Assembly: GCF_013520985.1 (NCBI RefSeq)
Contig: NZ_JACDTY010000003.1
Location: 1 to 64,000 of the forward strand
Length of the DNA stretch: 64,000 bases
Reading direction: 5' to 3'
Source of the DNA: Mesorhizobium neociceri
Lineage (GTDB): Bacteria > Pseudomonadota > Alphaproteobacteria > Rhizobiales > Rhizobiaceae
The notes beneath the pieces were generated by a model, which ran no database searches, had not been told where the DNA came from, and worked only from the letters and a program-made list of their open reading frames with translations. Below are positions 36,101 to 44,329 of this stretch, piece by piece. The first letter of the stretch is position 1. Each line of letters starts with the position of its first letter. Made by a program: the position numbers and the translations under genes.

Positions 36101-37621
36101 CTACACGGCCCGCTCCGGGAGGCCAGCCTTGCGGAGATTCTTGCGAAAATGCTCAAGGTTCGCGGCATCACCATAGGGCGCTAGCTTCGGATCGGTCCAT
36201 TTTTCCAGCGTGGCGCCGGCATCGAGTTCGAGAGCGCGCTTCACCGATTTCTGAGCCTGCTGCTGGTACCCGGCGGCAGCGAAGCTGGCGGCCTGATAGA
36301 TGCGCATGATGGCGCTATCCAGCGAGCGCAGGCTGGCGAAGGTGGCGATGGCCTTGTCGTATTGGCGGGCATCGAAATAGATCTGGCCCAGTTGGGAAGT
36401 GTACCATTCATAGTGAAACGGATTGAGGCGCATGGCCTTTCGCGCGTACTCGATGCCCTCTTCGGCCCTGCCCGCGTAGCTTAGGCAAAGAGCGTAGTCG
36501 GTCGTCACGTCGGCGTCGTTGGGATTGCATTCGAGGGCTTTCCGGAAGGCCTCAAGTGCCACGCCATGATTCAATGTATACAAGTGATAGTTAGCGAAAG
36601 CCCAATAGGACCAGGAATCGCCGTCGTCGCAGGCAATCGCCTCCACTGCCCATTGGCGGGCCAGTTCCATCGAAACATCATGGTCGTCGGCCCAGCCGCA
36701 ACAGGCGTCGACCGTGTGACTCATCGCCATTTTACTATAGGCCTTGGCAAGTCGCGGATCACATTCGATTGCCCTGGTCAGATGTTCCCTGGCAAGGCTC
36801 TCTCCTTCCTTGGTCAAACGACAGGCATCAATGGCGCGTTGGAGATGGTCCAGGGCGACGAAACTCTCGAGTCCGGCGGACTTGCTTCGGTCACGCCAGG
36901 CCTTGCCGAGCCTGCCGCCATAGCCGGACGCAAGCGTGCCGATGATCGTCCCGGTGATTTCGTCCTGGACCGAGAAGATATCCGTCAGTTGCCGGTCATA
37001 GGTCTCGGTCCAAAGCTGCCGGCTCTCGGCGCCGTCGACAAGTTGGACCGAGACGCGGATGCGATCCCCAGCTTTCTGAACACTTCCCTCCAGAATGTAG
37101 CGAACCGAAAGTTCACGCGCAGCCTCAGCCGATGTCACCGGCCGGTTCCGGTAGGCCAGGGTGGAAAACCTGTCGATGACGAACAACTCGTGAAAGCGCC
37201 CGAGGCTGGCGACGATGTTGAGCGCCAATCCTTCGCAGAAAATATCCTGCGCCGCATCGCCGCTCATGTTGTCGAAGGGAAGAACGGCGATGGACGGTCT
37301 CGGCGGCACCGGAGCTTCTGCGGAGGCCCCGAAGGGCCTCGGGCCACCATATTTATAGCCGCGGCCATGCACGGTTACGATCATTTCGGCGGGCAGCAGT
37401 TTTCGCAGCGCCGAAATGTGGACCTGCAACGTGTTCTCCTCCACCACCACGCCGGGCCAGACCGCATCGAAGAGTTCGGTCTTGCCGATCACGTCGTCCG
37501 GCCGTTCCAGCAACACGGAGAGAATGTCGAACGATCGCGCCGAAAGCTCCACCGGCCCTTGCGGCCCCAGCAGCAGCCGTTCGGCGCGTTTCAAACGATA
37601 CTTCCCAAACTCCAAATCCAT
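36101..37621 (-). CDS. winged-helix regulator with TolB-like and TPR domains (paralog 2)
   Basis: A 506-residue paralog of the protein at 24961-26448. Residues 1-92 form the winged helix (DLEFGKYRLKRAERLLL ... VVVEENTLQVHISALRKLL ... VHGRGYKYGGP), almost identical to paralog 1. The TolB-N-like part starts IAVLPFDNMSGDAAQDIFCEG, and TPR-like repeats fill about 270-480 (SYWAFANYHLYTLNHGVALEAFRKALECNPNDADV). Downstream of IAVLPFDNMSGD the two proteins diverge strongly. The pattern suggests a shared DNA site but different signals or partners. Start chosen as for paralog 1 (ATG 37621). Confidence 0.85.
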   Translation of the reverse strand: MDLEFGKYRLKRAERLLLGPQGPVELSARSFDILSVLLERPDDVIGKTELFDAVWPGVVVEENTLQVHISALRKLLPAEMIVTVHGRGYKYGGPRPFGASAEAPVPPRPSIAVLPFDNMSGDAAQDIFCEGLALNIVASLGRFHELFVIDRFSTLAYRNRPVTSAEAARELSVRYILEGSVQKAGDRIRVSVQLVDGAESRQLWTETYDRQLTDIFSVQDEITGTIIGTLASGYGGRLGKAWRDRSKSAGLESFVALDHLQRAIDACRLTKEGESLAREHLTRAIECDPRLAKAYSKMAMSHTVDACCGWADDHDVSMELARQWAVEAIACDDGDSWSYWAFANYHLYTLNHGVALEAFRKALECNPNDADVTTDYALCLSYAGRAEEGIEYARKAMRLNPFHYEWYTSQLGQIYFDARQYDKAIATFASLRSLDSAIMRIYQAASFAAAGYQQQAQKSVKRALELDAGATLEKWTDPKLAPYGDAANLEHFRKNLRKAGLPERAV

Positions 37622-37704
37622 TGGCCAAGAACCCACCCCTCGCGGGCAGGATAATCCAAGATCACCTTGAAGGCGAACTTCAGGGCTGTTCAGGACTCTT
37701 CAGG
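37622..37704 (-). promoter_or_regulatory. duplicated upstream region with three TTCAGG repeats (copy 2)
   Basis: TTCAGG occurs at 37679, 37689 and 37699, exactly 10 bp apart, within sequence identical to 26449-26521 up to the second repeat. The phased triple repeat upstream of an OmpR-type winged-helix gene looks like a tandem binding site. Paralog 1 keeps only two of the three repeats. Confidence 0.6.
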
Positions 37705-37762
37705 CCCGGGCCAAGGACCTGAACGGCAACCGGTGTCACCCTCACCGTCACAGGAGGACACC

Positions 37763-37969
37763 ATGACTGACGTGCACATCCTCATCCGCCGCCTTAACCC
37801 GTTGCGGTTCAGCTTTGCGTGGCCGGAAATCGGCGCATCGCTTGCCGCCATATTCAGTTTGGTGGCCGAAGCGCTGACAATGGCCTACGCGGCCCCCTAC
37901 ACCAGTCGCCGTCGCCAGCCGCAGGTCATTCCGGATGATGATCTCGAGGGGCGGGACCCCAACTGGTGA
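37763..37969 (+). CDS. 68-residue unknown protein
   Basis: A short frame with a strong ribosome site (CAGGAGG, 6 bp before ATG 37763). The sequence starts MTDVHILIRRLNPLRFSFAW, then has a moderately hydrophobic helix (IGASLAAIFSLVAEALTMAYA) and a polar tail (SRRRQPQVIPDDDLEGRDPNW). It could be a peripheral or single-span membrane protein. It is divergent from winged-helix paralog 2 and so shares its duplicated upstream region; that regulator may control it. Confidence 0.6.
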   Translation: MTDVHILIRRLNPLRFSFAWPEIGASLAAIFSLVAEALTMAYAAPYTSRRRQPQVIPDDDLEGRDPNW

Positions 37970-37991
37970 GCTCCACCTTTCCTGGGATTGC

Positions 37992-39176
37992 TCAGTCGAG
38001 CACCGACACAACAGCCTTGGCGAGGTCATCCATGCCGTCGTCGGGCAGGCCGGCAACATTGATGCGGCTGTCGCCGACCATGTAGACGCCGTATTCGGCC
38101 CGCAGCCGTTCGACCTGCGCTTCGGTGAGGCCAAGCCTGGAAAACATGCCGCGATGGCTGGCGATGAAATCGAAGCGGTCGGAATTGGATTGCCGGCGCA
38201 GCGCATCGGCGAACTGGACGCGCAGCCTGAGCATGCGCAGCCGCATCTCCTCGAGCTCCGCCTCCCAGTCGGCGCGAAGGCCATCGTCTTCCAGCACCAT
38301 GCGCACTGCGGCGGCACCATGGTCCGGCGGCATCGAATACATGGCGCGCGCCGCCGCCAGCATCTGGCTCATCGCCACATCGGCTTGCGCGCTGTCCTTG
38401 GCCAGGATCATCGCCGCGCCGACGCGGTCACGATAGACGGCAAAGTTTTTCGAGCAACTCGAGGCAACGACCATTTCGGGAACCTTCGCCGCCAGCAGGC
38501 GCAAGCCGACAGCATCGGCATCGAGGCCTTCGCCAAAGCCCTGATAGGCAATGTCGACAAAGGGCAACAGCCCGCGCTCGACGACGAGATCGGTGATCCT
38601 GGCCCATTGCGCGGCATCGAGATTGGCGCCGGTCGGGTTGTGGCAGCAGCCATGCAGCAGCACGATGTCGCCGGCCTCGGCCGTACCCAGCGCCGCCATC
38701 ATGTCGTCGAAGCGCACAGCGCCGGAAACGGCATCGAAATAGGGATAGTCGCGCACCTTAAGGCCAGCGCCGCGCATCACTGGTGGATGGTTCGGCCATG
38801 TCGGGTCCGACAGCCAGACGGTCGTGTCGGGGCGGGTCCGCTTCAGCAGTTCCGCCACCAGCCGGAGTGCGCCGGAACCGCCGGGCGCTTGCGCCGCGCG
38901 GATACGCGTCATGTCTGCCGCCGGGCCGAAGGCCAGCTTGACCATCGCCGTGTTGAAGGCAGTATCGCCGGGAAGGCCGAGATAGGTCTTGGTGTCCTGG
39001 CCCTGCAGCAGCCGCTTCTCGGCCTCGCGCAGAGCGCGCATGACTGGCGTCCTACCGTCGCGATCCTTGTAGACGCCGACACCGAGGTCGATTTTGCCGG
39101 GGCGCGGATCGGCACGGTAGAGGCCGATCAAGGCAATGATCTTGTCAGCCGGGGCAGGTTGCAGGGTCTCGAACAT
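37992..39176 (-). CDS. aromatic/aspartate aminotransferase, class I
   Basis: A 394-residue PLP enzyme. It starts MFETLQPAPADKIIALIGLYRADPRPGKIDLGVGVYKD, the signature of the TyrB/AspC group. The PLP lysine lies in VASSCSKNFAVYRDRVGA, and LLHGCCHNPTGANLD holds the conserved Asn-Pro motif. TyrB-type enzymes make phenylalanine and tyrosine; AspC-type make aspartate; they are hard to tell apart from sequence. I start at ATG 39176 behind TTGGAGCC, trimming 21 upstream residues without similarity. Confidence 0.93.
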   Translation of the reverse strand: MFETLQPAPADKIIALIGLYRADPRPGKIDLGVGVYKDRDGRTPVMRALREAEKRLLQGQDTKTYLGLPGDTAFNTAMVKLAFGPAADMTRIRAAQAPGGSGALRLVAELLKRTRPDTTVWLSDPTWPNHPPVMRGAGLKVRDYPYFDAVSGAVRFDDMMAALGTAEAGDIVLLHGCCHNPTGANLDAAQWARITDLVVERGLLPFVDIAYQGFGEGLDADAVGLRLLAAKVPEMVVASSCSKNFAVYRDRVGAAMILAKDSAQADVAMSQMLAAARAMYSMPPDHGAAAVRMVLEDDGLRADWEAELEEMRLRMLRLRVQFADALRRQSNSDRFDFIASHRGMFSRLGLTEAQVERLRAEYGVYMVGDSRINVAGLPDDGMDDLAKAVVSVLD

Positions 39177-39351
39177 CAATACGGCTCCAATGGCGGCGGA
39201 GTGATACGCAAAGCGGCCGCGTTTCGCCAGTGCTTTCATTGCACCAGCCCGCGCCCTCTGTCTCCCCCTGGCCTACAGGTGGCTTGCCTACACGCTCCTG
39301 TCACATCGGCGTAGTCTGAATAGGCATCACAGACGCCAGAAAGATCGCCTG

Positions 39352-40164
39352 ATGACCACCCAGCATCTGCTTCGCGCCGTCGTTTTCGACTGGGCCGGCA
39401 CCGTCGTCGATCATGGCTCGCTGGCGCCGATGGGCGCCTTCGTCGAAGCTTTCCAGGAATTCGGGGTCGCCATCAGCATCGAGGAGGCGCGTGGGCCGAT
39501 GGGCATGGCCAAGCGCCAGCACATTGCCGCGCTGATGGCGCTGCCGAGGATCTCGACCGCCTGGGCCAGGCAGCATGGGCACGCCCCGACCGAGGCCGAC
39601 ATCGACACCGTCTATGACGTCTTCGTGCCGAAGAACCGGGCGGTGGCGGCTCGCTTTTCCGATGTCATTCCCGGCGTGGCCGACGTGGTCGCAACGCTGC
39701 GCGCGCACGGCCTCAAGATCGGCTCGACCACCGGCTACACACGCGACATCATGGCCGAGATCCTGCCTGGGGCGGCAGCGCACGGTTTTGCGCCGGATTG
39801 CCTGGTCTGCACCGGTGATACGCCGGACGGCAGGCCGACGCCGTTCATGCTGTGGAAGGCGCTGACCGAACTCGGCGTCTATCCGCCATGGCTCAGCGTC
39901 AAGGTCGACGACACCGAGGTCGGCATTGCAGAAGGCATCAATGCCGGCGCCTGGACGGTCGGCGTGTCGGTCACCGGCAATGTCTTCGGCCACACTCTGG
40001 CGGAAACCCAGGCAATGGCGCCCGAACTGTTCCGCACCAAGCGCGCCGAGGCGGCGGCCAAGCTCAGCGCCGCTGGTGCGCACTATGTCGTCAACGGGGT
40101 GGCCGATCTGCTGCCGGTGATTGCGGTAATCGAGGGCAGGCTTCGACGCGGCGAACGACCTTAG
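39352..40164 (+). CDS. phnX: phosphonoacetaldehyde hydrolase
   Basis: A 270-residue HAD-superfamily enzyme that cleaves the C-P bond of phosphonoacetaldehyde, giving acetaldehyde and phosphate. The nucleophile aspartate lies in VVFDWAGTVVDHGSLAP, the Schiff-base lysine in GPMGMAKRQHI, and the third motif (VKVDDTEVGIAEGINAG) binds Mg. These features separate PhnX from other HAD phosphatases. The partner transaminase PhnW, which would supply substrate from 2-aminoethylphosphonate, is not in this window. Confidence 0.94.
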   Translation: MTTQHLLRAVVFDWAGTVVDHGSLAPMGAFVEAFQEFGVAISIEEARGPMGMAKRQHIAALMALPRISTAWARQHGHAPTEADIDTVYDVFVPKNRAVAARFSDVIPGVADVVATLRAHGLKIGSTTGYTRDIMAEILPGAAAHGFAPDCLVCTGDTPDGRPTPFMLWKALTELGVYPPWLSVKVDDTEVGIAEGINAGAWTVGVSVTGNVFGHTLAETQAMAPELFRTKRAEAAAKLSAAGAHYVVNGVADLLPVIAVIEGRLRRGERP

Positions 40165-40276
40165 GACACCGCCGAGCGATCAATGCGTCGCCAGCTGCTT
40201 GATGCGAATGCCTTTTCCCGCGGCTCCGCCTCGATGCTGTGCGACGGGCGCGGTGCGCCCTCCGACAGCAAGGCGA

Positions 40277-40714
40277 CTATGGCCTTGAATTCGTGATGAC
40301 CCGCCGCATAAGCACCCGTCCAAGCACGATGAGCACAATGCCGGTCAGCAGGAAGAAACCACCGAGCATGCCGGCCAACCCGGCAAGGAACCAGCGGCCG
40401 GCGAAGCTGTCGACGGAGGCATTCTGCGGATTGGTTGGATCGTAGGCGACAGGGACGCTGTCGCCATCGCCCCAGAACGAGCTGTGGACGGCATTGTTGA
40501 AGCGGATGACGGTGCCGTCTGCTGTCGAGAATTCGATGCGGGGATTGTATTCGGCGGCGACAATCCTGCCCGTCGCCAAAGCGGTGCGGGGGCCGTACAT
40601 CTCGACGATGGCCAGCACGCCGGAAACGATCAGTCCGACAATGCCAAGGATTATGAACACCCGGCCGACGATCGGCAGCGCCGCGGCACCCGTCACCCGA
40701 TCCCCACCGACCAT
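40277..40714 (-). CDS. DUF3592 membrane protein
   Basis: A 145-residue protein with two transmembrane helices (about residues 14-36 and 112-136). Between them lies an extracytoplasmic beta-rich loop with the DUF3592 pattern (ATGRIVAAEYNPRIEFSTADGTVIRFNNAVHSSFWGDGDSVPVAYDPTNPQNASVDSF). I start at ATG 40714 behind GAGGAG. Role unknown. The 110 bp between phnX and this gene show no supported feature. Confidence 0.85.
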   Translation of the reverse strand: MVGGDRVTGAAALPIVGRVFIILGIVGLIVSGVLAIVEMYGPRTALATGRIVAAEYNPRIEFSTADGTVIRFNNAVHSSFWGDGDSVPVAYDPTNPQNASVDSFAGRWFLAGLAGMLGGFFLLTGIVLIVLGRVLMRRVITNSRP

Positions 40715-40842
40715 CTTTTGCTCCTCTGCAAAGACGGGAAGGCTAAACCACCAGCATAGTGCAAACATCTGCCGCGCGGGAGATGGGCGTTGAGAGGCAG
40801 ATTTCGCTCTTATTGCAGCAGTCAATCGGGCCTGAACGCTTC

Positions 40843-41337
40843 CTAGGGCTGTAATCTTGCCAGGCCATAGCCGGCAAGAGCCAAGGCTATGCCCGAGGTC
40901 AGGGTCCGAACCTGATTCCAGAATTGCCATCGGCCCGAATAGTCTTGCCAGACCTGTCGCGCCGTCGTGATATCGTCAGGAACGGCAGTTGCGGCCAGGG
41001 CCTCGTTCATAGGGACGTTCACCGATAAGGTCAGGATAAGGCCAAAGCCCAGATAGACGGCTCCTGCTGCAGCGAACCAGAAGGCAGGCACCTTGTGGCC
41101 GCCGTAGCGCGCGGCCGCAGCGGTGAGACCCAGAACCACCGGCGTCAGGAAGAATGCGGGAAAGAAAACCGCATTGCGAACCGAGGCATTCATCGCTTGC
41201 ATGGCCTTGATTGCCACGCGGGGATCGGCCTGGTCGAGCCCCCACATTGTCGAGCAGACCCAGGCGTAGAAAAATCCGAAAATTGCGCCGGCAAGGATGA
41301 TCGAAATGACCGATAGTCCCACCACCATTCTACGCAT
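40843..41337 (-). CDS. DUF1772 (anthrone-oxygenase-like) membrane protein
   Basis: A 164-residue protein with four predicted membrane helices (from VVGLSVISIILAGAIFGFFYAWV to LTSGIALALAGYGLARLQ). It carries the DUF1772 pattern: an early Trp-rich segment (YAWVCSTMWGLDQADPRVAIKAMQAMN) and NVPMNEALAA, with Arg, Trp and Asn in ITTARQVWQDYSGRWQFWNQVRT. Some fungal relatives oxidise anthrones; bacterial members are uncharacterised. It is divergent from the TetR gene, and paired palindromes between them suggest repression by it. Start at ATG 41337 behind GGAGG. Confidence 0.85.
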   Translation of the reverse strand: MRRMVVGLSVISIILAGAIFGFFYAWVCSTMWGLDQADPRVAIKAMQAMNASVRNAVFFPAFFLTPVVLGLTAAAARYGGHKVPAFWFAAAGAVYLGFGLILTLSVNVPMNEALAATAVPDDITTARQVWQDYSGRWQFWNQVRTLTSGIALALAGYGLARLQP

Positions 41338-41355
41338 CGCGGCCTCCGTCAAACC

Positions 41356-41397
41356 GTACACGTATGTACACCTTTACATAGGCGTACATATGTGTAC
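41356..41397. promoter_or_regulatory. paired TetR-type operators
   Basis: Two sites of the form GTACA-N4-TGTAC (41356-41369 and 41384-41397) have centres 28 bp apart, between the divergent DUF1772 and TetR genes. The two halves also mirror each other at 14 of 15 positions, so the whole block is one large palindrome. This is typical of a TetR dimer-pair operator. Confidence 0.75.
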
Positions 41398-41423
41398 GCT
41401 TCCGGTCAAGAGGTTTTCGGAGA

Positions 41424-42029
41424 GTGGAATTGCGCGAAGAGACCAAAGCGGAGCGTCAGGCTGAGATCGAGAAGGCGGCCTACAAGCTCCTCAACGAAAG
41501 AGGCTATGGCGGGGCTTCGATGCTCAGCATCGCCAAACAGGCGAGGGCATCCAACGAAACGCTCTATCGCTGGTATGGCGACAAGACAGGCCTGTTCAAG
41601 GCGATGGTCGAAAGCAATGCAAGGGCGACCAAAGTGGCACTGGAGCAGGCAATCAGGGACGAGGCGGAGCCTTTGACGAGCCTCGAAAATGTCGCCCCGA
41701 CCTTGCTGTCGATGTTGCTTGGCGAGCGAGCGATTTCTCTGAATCGCGCGGCTGCCGCCGACGAGAGCGGCGAACTGGGCGCCGCGATCGCCGGTGCAGG
41801 CCGCGACACCGTGTTTCCGCTGATCGAGGCCTTGATCCAGCGCGGGCTGGAGGGCAGGGCGCTGGCTGCGCCCTCCACCCGTATCGCGGCCGAATGGTTC
41901 CTGGCCCTGCTGATCAGCGACCTGCAGGTCCGGCGGGTCAATCGCACGCTGCCCGCTCCTTCAGACAAGGATGTCGACGCAAGGGTGGCCGCAGCGATCG
42001 GAGCGTTCAGAAAGCTGTGTGCCGCCTGA
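41424..42029 (+). CDS. TetR-family transcriptional regulator
   Basis: A 201-residue repressor. The N-terminal helix-turn-helix (KAERQAEIEKAAYKLLNERGYGGASMLSIAKQARASNETLYRWYGDKTGLFKAMVE) is complete. The C-terminal ligand domain belongs to a group with a TetR_C-type core (LLGERAISLNRAAAADESGELGAAIAGAGRD). It starts with GTG at 41424; AAGAGG lies about 9 bp upstream. It probably represses itself and the divergent DUF1772 gene through the paired GTACA-N4-TGTAC sites. Inducer unknown. Confidence 0.9.
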   Translation: MELREETKAERQAEIEKAAYKLLNERGYGGASMLSIAKQARASNETLYRWYGDKTGLFKAMVESNARATKVALEQAIRDEAEPLTSLENVAPTLLSMLLGERAISLNRAAAADESGELGAAIAGAGRDTVFPLIEALIQRGLEGRALAAPSTRIAAEWFLALLISDLQVRRVNRTLPAPSDKDVDARVAAAIGAFRKLCAA

Positions 42030-42070
42030 GGGCATAGGCGTCCGAGCCCGCAGAAAGTTTTGGCGTGCGA

Positions 42071-42084
42071 GGGATTAAAATCCC
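42071..42084. promoter_or_regulatory. palindrome before the ECF sigma gene
   Basis: A perfect 14-bp palindrome, GGGATTAAAATCCC, lies 22 bp before the probable start of the sigma factor gene, where an operator or promoter element would be expected. It leaves no room for a ribosome site for a start at 42088, which argues for the later ATG. Confidence 0.35.
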
Positions 42085-42105
42085 CACATGCTCCGTAAAC
42101 AGGGC

Positions 42106-42639
42106 ATGAAACGGTCGATGCCACGCTTCGATATAGTTGGACAGCTGGGTTCGTTGCGGCGCTACGCCCGCTCGCTGACGCGCGACAGCACTGACGCCGA
42201 GGATCTGGTGCATGATGCGCTGGTGCGCGCCTATGAGCGGCGCGGCACATTCCGTTCCGGCGGCAATCTGCGGGCATGGCTGCTGTCGATCGTCCACAAC
42301 GCTTTTATCGACAAGATGCGCTCGCGCCGTTCGGAAGCGGCGCGCGTCGAACAGGCCGGCTATCTCACTGATGCCAGCACGCCGGCGCCACAGGAACATT
42401 CCGTGCGCCTGGCGCAGGTGCGCGACGGCTTTTTCAGCCTGCCGGAAGAACAGCGCTCGGCGCTGCATCTGGTCGCCATCGAGGGCCTCTCCTATCAGGA
42501 GGCCGCCGACGCCAGCGGGGTACCGCTGGGCACGCTGATGTCGCGCATCGGCAGGGCGCGCGCGGCACTGCGCTCGATGGAGAGCGCTGCGCCTTCGCCG
42601 GCCAAGAACCATCTGAGGATCGTGGGAGACCCGTCATGA
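42106..42639 (+). CDS. ECF-type RNA polymerase sigma factor
   Basis: A 177-residue sigma-70-family factor with region 2 (LRRYARSLTRDSTDAEDLVHDALVRAYERRGTFRSGGNLRAWLLSIVHNAFIDKMR) and region 4 (LPEEQRSALHLVAIEGLSYQEAADASGVPLGTLMSRIGRARAALRSM). Regions 1 and 3 are missing, as in ECF factors. Starts at 42088, 42106 and 42118 are all possible; I take 42106. The next gene, overlapping by 4 bp, encodes a membrane anti-sigma factor, so this factor is probably held inactive until an envelope or stress signal. Target promoters unknown. Confidence 0.88.
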   Translation: MKRSMPRFDIVGQLGSLRRYARSLTRDSTDAEDLVHDALVRAYERRGTFRSGGNLRAWLLSIVHNAFIDKMRSRRSEAARVEQAGYLTDASTPAPQEHSVRLAQVRDGFFSLPEEQRSALHLVAIEGLSYQEAADASGVPLGTLMSRIGRARAALRSMESAAPSPAKNHLRIVGDPS

Positions 42640-43412
42640 CCGATCTGTTGCGGGACCCGGTGACCGATACCGATCTCGACGCCTATGTCGACGACCAACT
42701 GGATGTCGCGCGCCGCATCGAGGTCGAAGCGTTTCTGTCGGCGCGTCCGGAAGCAGCGGCGCGGGTGATGTCCGACTTGAGGACGCGCGACGAACTGCGC
42801 CTGGCGTTGGCTGCTTCCACAGGAATGGCGCGGCCGGCGACGACGGAAGTCGCGCGCCGGCTGGGCAGGGGACTGGTCAGTCGCCGCGCCTTCGCCGTGC
42901 TGCAGCGGGCGGCCGCGGTCGCCGTCTTTGTTGCCGCCGGCTGGCTGGCGAACGGCATGTTCGGGCCGCTGCTGGTGACCAAGGTGGTGGCTTCGCCGCC
43001 GCCGCCCGCCTATGTCGAAGAAGCGATCCGGGCGCACAGGACGACGCTTATGCGCGAGGCGATGCCCTCGCAGCTCGAGGCACCGAACTACAATGCCGAC
43101 GAAATCCGCGCCGCGACAGCCATCGTCATGCCGTCGCTGCCCAAAGACTGGACGATCCGCGACGTGCAGATCTATCCGTCGCGGTTCGGGCCGAGTGTCG
43201 AGGTGGCGCTGGAGACGAAGGATATGGGACTGGTCTCGCTGTTTGCGATCCGGCCCGGAACCTTCGACGTGGTCAAGCCTGCCATCGCACCTTCGGGCGA
43301 TATTTCCTCGGCCTATTTCCAGATCGGCGAGGTCGCTTACGCGGTCGTTGCGCGCAGCGACGTCCACGATCTCGATCGTGCCGCTGAGACGCTCGCCAAA
43401 ACGCTTTATTGA
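42636..43412 (+). CDS. membrane anti-sigma factor
   Basis: A 258-residue protein. The N-terminal about 85 residues are cytosolic and resemble anti-sigma binding domains (TDTDLDAYVDDQLDVARRIEVEAFLSARPEAAARV). One membrane helix follows (about 86-108, AFAVLQRAAAVAVFVAAGWLANGMFG), then a periplasmic domain of about 150 residues. There is no HxxxCxxC zinc motif, so it is not a ZAS-type anti-sigma. Its start overlaps the sigma gene stop (ATGA), which supports a stoichiometric pair. Confidence 0.88.
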   Translation: MTDLLRDPVTDTDLDAYVDDQLDVARRIEVEAFLSARPEAAARVMSDLRTRDELRLALAASTGMARPATTEVARRLGRGLVSRRAFAVLQRAAAVAVFVAAGWLANGMFGPLLVTKVVASPPPPAYVEEAIRAHRTTLMREAMPSQLEAPNYNADEIRAATAIVMPSLPKDWTIRDVQIYPSRFGPSVEVALETKDMGLVSLFAIRPGTFDVVKPAIAPSGDISSAYFQIGEVAYAVVARSDVHDLDRAAETLAKTLY

Positions 43413-43435
43413 GACCTCACATAAGGAGAACCCGC

Positions 43436-44152
43436 ATGAACACCCCTGACTTGGGATACCGAATCGGCACCGGCGCTCGCGCCGGCGCCGTCTATGACGA
43501 GGGCCTGCGCAGCCACATGCTGCGCGTCTACAACTATATGGGTGTCGGCCTCGTCGTCACCGGCGTCATCGCCTTCGTGGTCGCCTCGACGCCGGCTCTC
43601 TACGTGCCGATCTTTTCCAGCCCGTTGAAATGGGTGGTGATGCTGGCGCCGCTCGCTTTCGTGCTGTTGTTCTCGTTCAAGATGCAGACGATGTCGGCGG
43701 CGAGCGCCCAGACGATGTTCTGGGCCTTCTGTGCGGTGATGGGCCTGTCGCTGGCTTCGGTGTTCCTGGTCTTCACCGGCACCAGCATCGCGCGCACCTT
43801 CTTCATCGCCGCCACCATGTTCGGCGCGACCAGCCTTTACGGCTACACGACCAAGCGTGACCTGACCCAGTTCTCGTCCTTCCTGATCATGGGCCTGATC
43901 GGCGTGGTGATCGCCAGCGTCGTCAACATCTTCCTCGGCTCGACCGCGCTGCAATTCGCCATCTCGGTGATCGGCATCGCCGTGTTTGTCGGCCTGACCG
44001 CCTGGGACACGCAGACGATCAAGGAACAGTATGCCGAGAATTTCGACGCGGAATCGCAGCAGAAGCTCGCCGTCTTCGGCGCGCTGTCGCTCTACCTGAA
44101 CTTCGTCAACATCTTCCAGCTGCTGCTGAATTTCACCGGCGAACGCGAATAG
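43436..44152 (+). CDS. Bax inhibitor-1/YccA-family membrane protein
   Basis: A 238-residue protein with seven predicted membrane helices, from YNYMGVGLVVTGVIAFVVAS to LSLYLNFVNIFQLLLNF. The motifs include GVGLVVTG, YTTKRDLTQFSSFLIMGLIGVVIASVVNIF and GLTAWDTQTIKEQYAE, the conserved acidic pair region of the BI-1/TMBIM family. Members are pH-sensitive calcium-leak channels or FtsH-modulating proteins such as YccA. I start at ATG 43436 behind AAGGAG. It lies 23 bp after the anti-sigma gene, so it might be read from the same promoter. Confidence 0.92.
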   Translation: MNTPDLGYRIGTGARAGAVYDEGLRSHMLRVYNYMGVGLVVTGVIAFVVASTPALYVPIFSSPLKWVVMLAPLAFVLLFSFKMQTMSAASAQTMFWAFCAVMGLSLASVFLVFTGTSIARTFFIAATMFGATSLYGYTTKRDLTQFSSFLIMGLIGVVIASVVNIFLGSTALQFAISVIGIAVFVGLTAWDTQTIKEQYAENFDAESQQKLAVFGALSLYLNFVNIFQLLLNFTGERE

Positions 44153-44184
44153 TTGAACCGTAGCAGGCAACACTCTCGATCTCG

Positions 44185-44222
44185 CAGTGGCCGGAGCAAA
44201 CCTCCGGCCACTGTTGTTTTTG
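44185..44222 (+). terminator. intrinsic terminator after the BI-1 gene
   Basis: The stem CAGTGGCCGGAG ... CTCCGGCCACTG with a 5-nt loop is followed by TTGTTTTTG, 33 bp after the stop codon. Confidence 0.88.
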
Positions 44223-44329
44223 CCATGGGGTCATTCTCGCGGCTCTGTTAGGAGCGCGCTGTCTTGCCGCCCTTGAGTCCACGCCGGCCTTTGCTAACCT
44301 GCTGCTCGCACGCAGTTTCGCGAGGACGC

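Noticed and set aside
40165-40276. Possible continuation of coding sequence between phnX and the DUF3592 gene
   Set aside because: Short, no start or ribosome site, and no recognisable motif in any frame.
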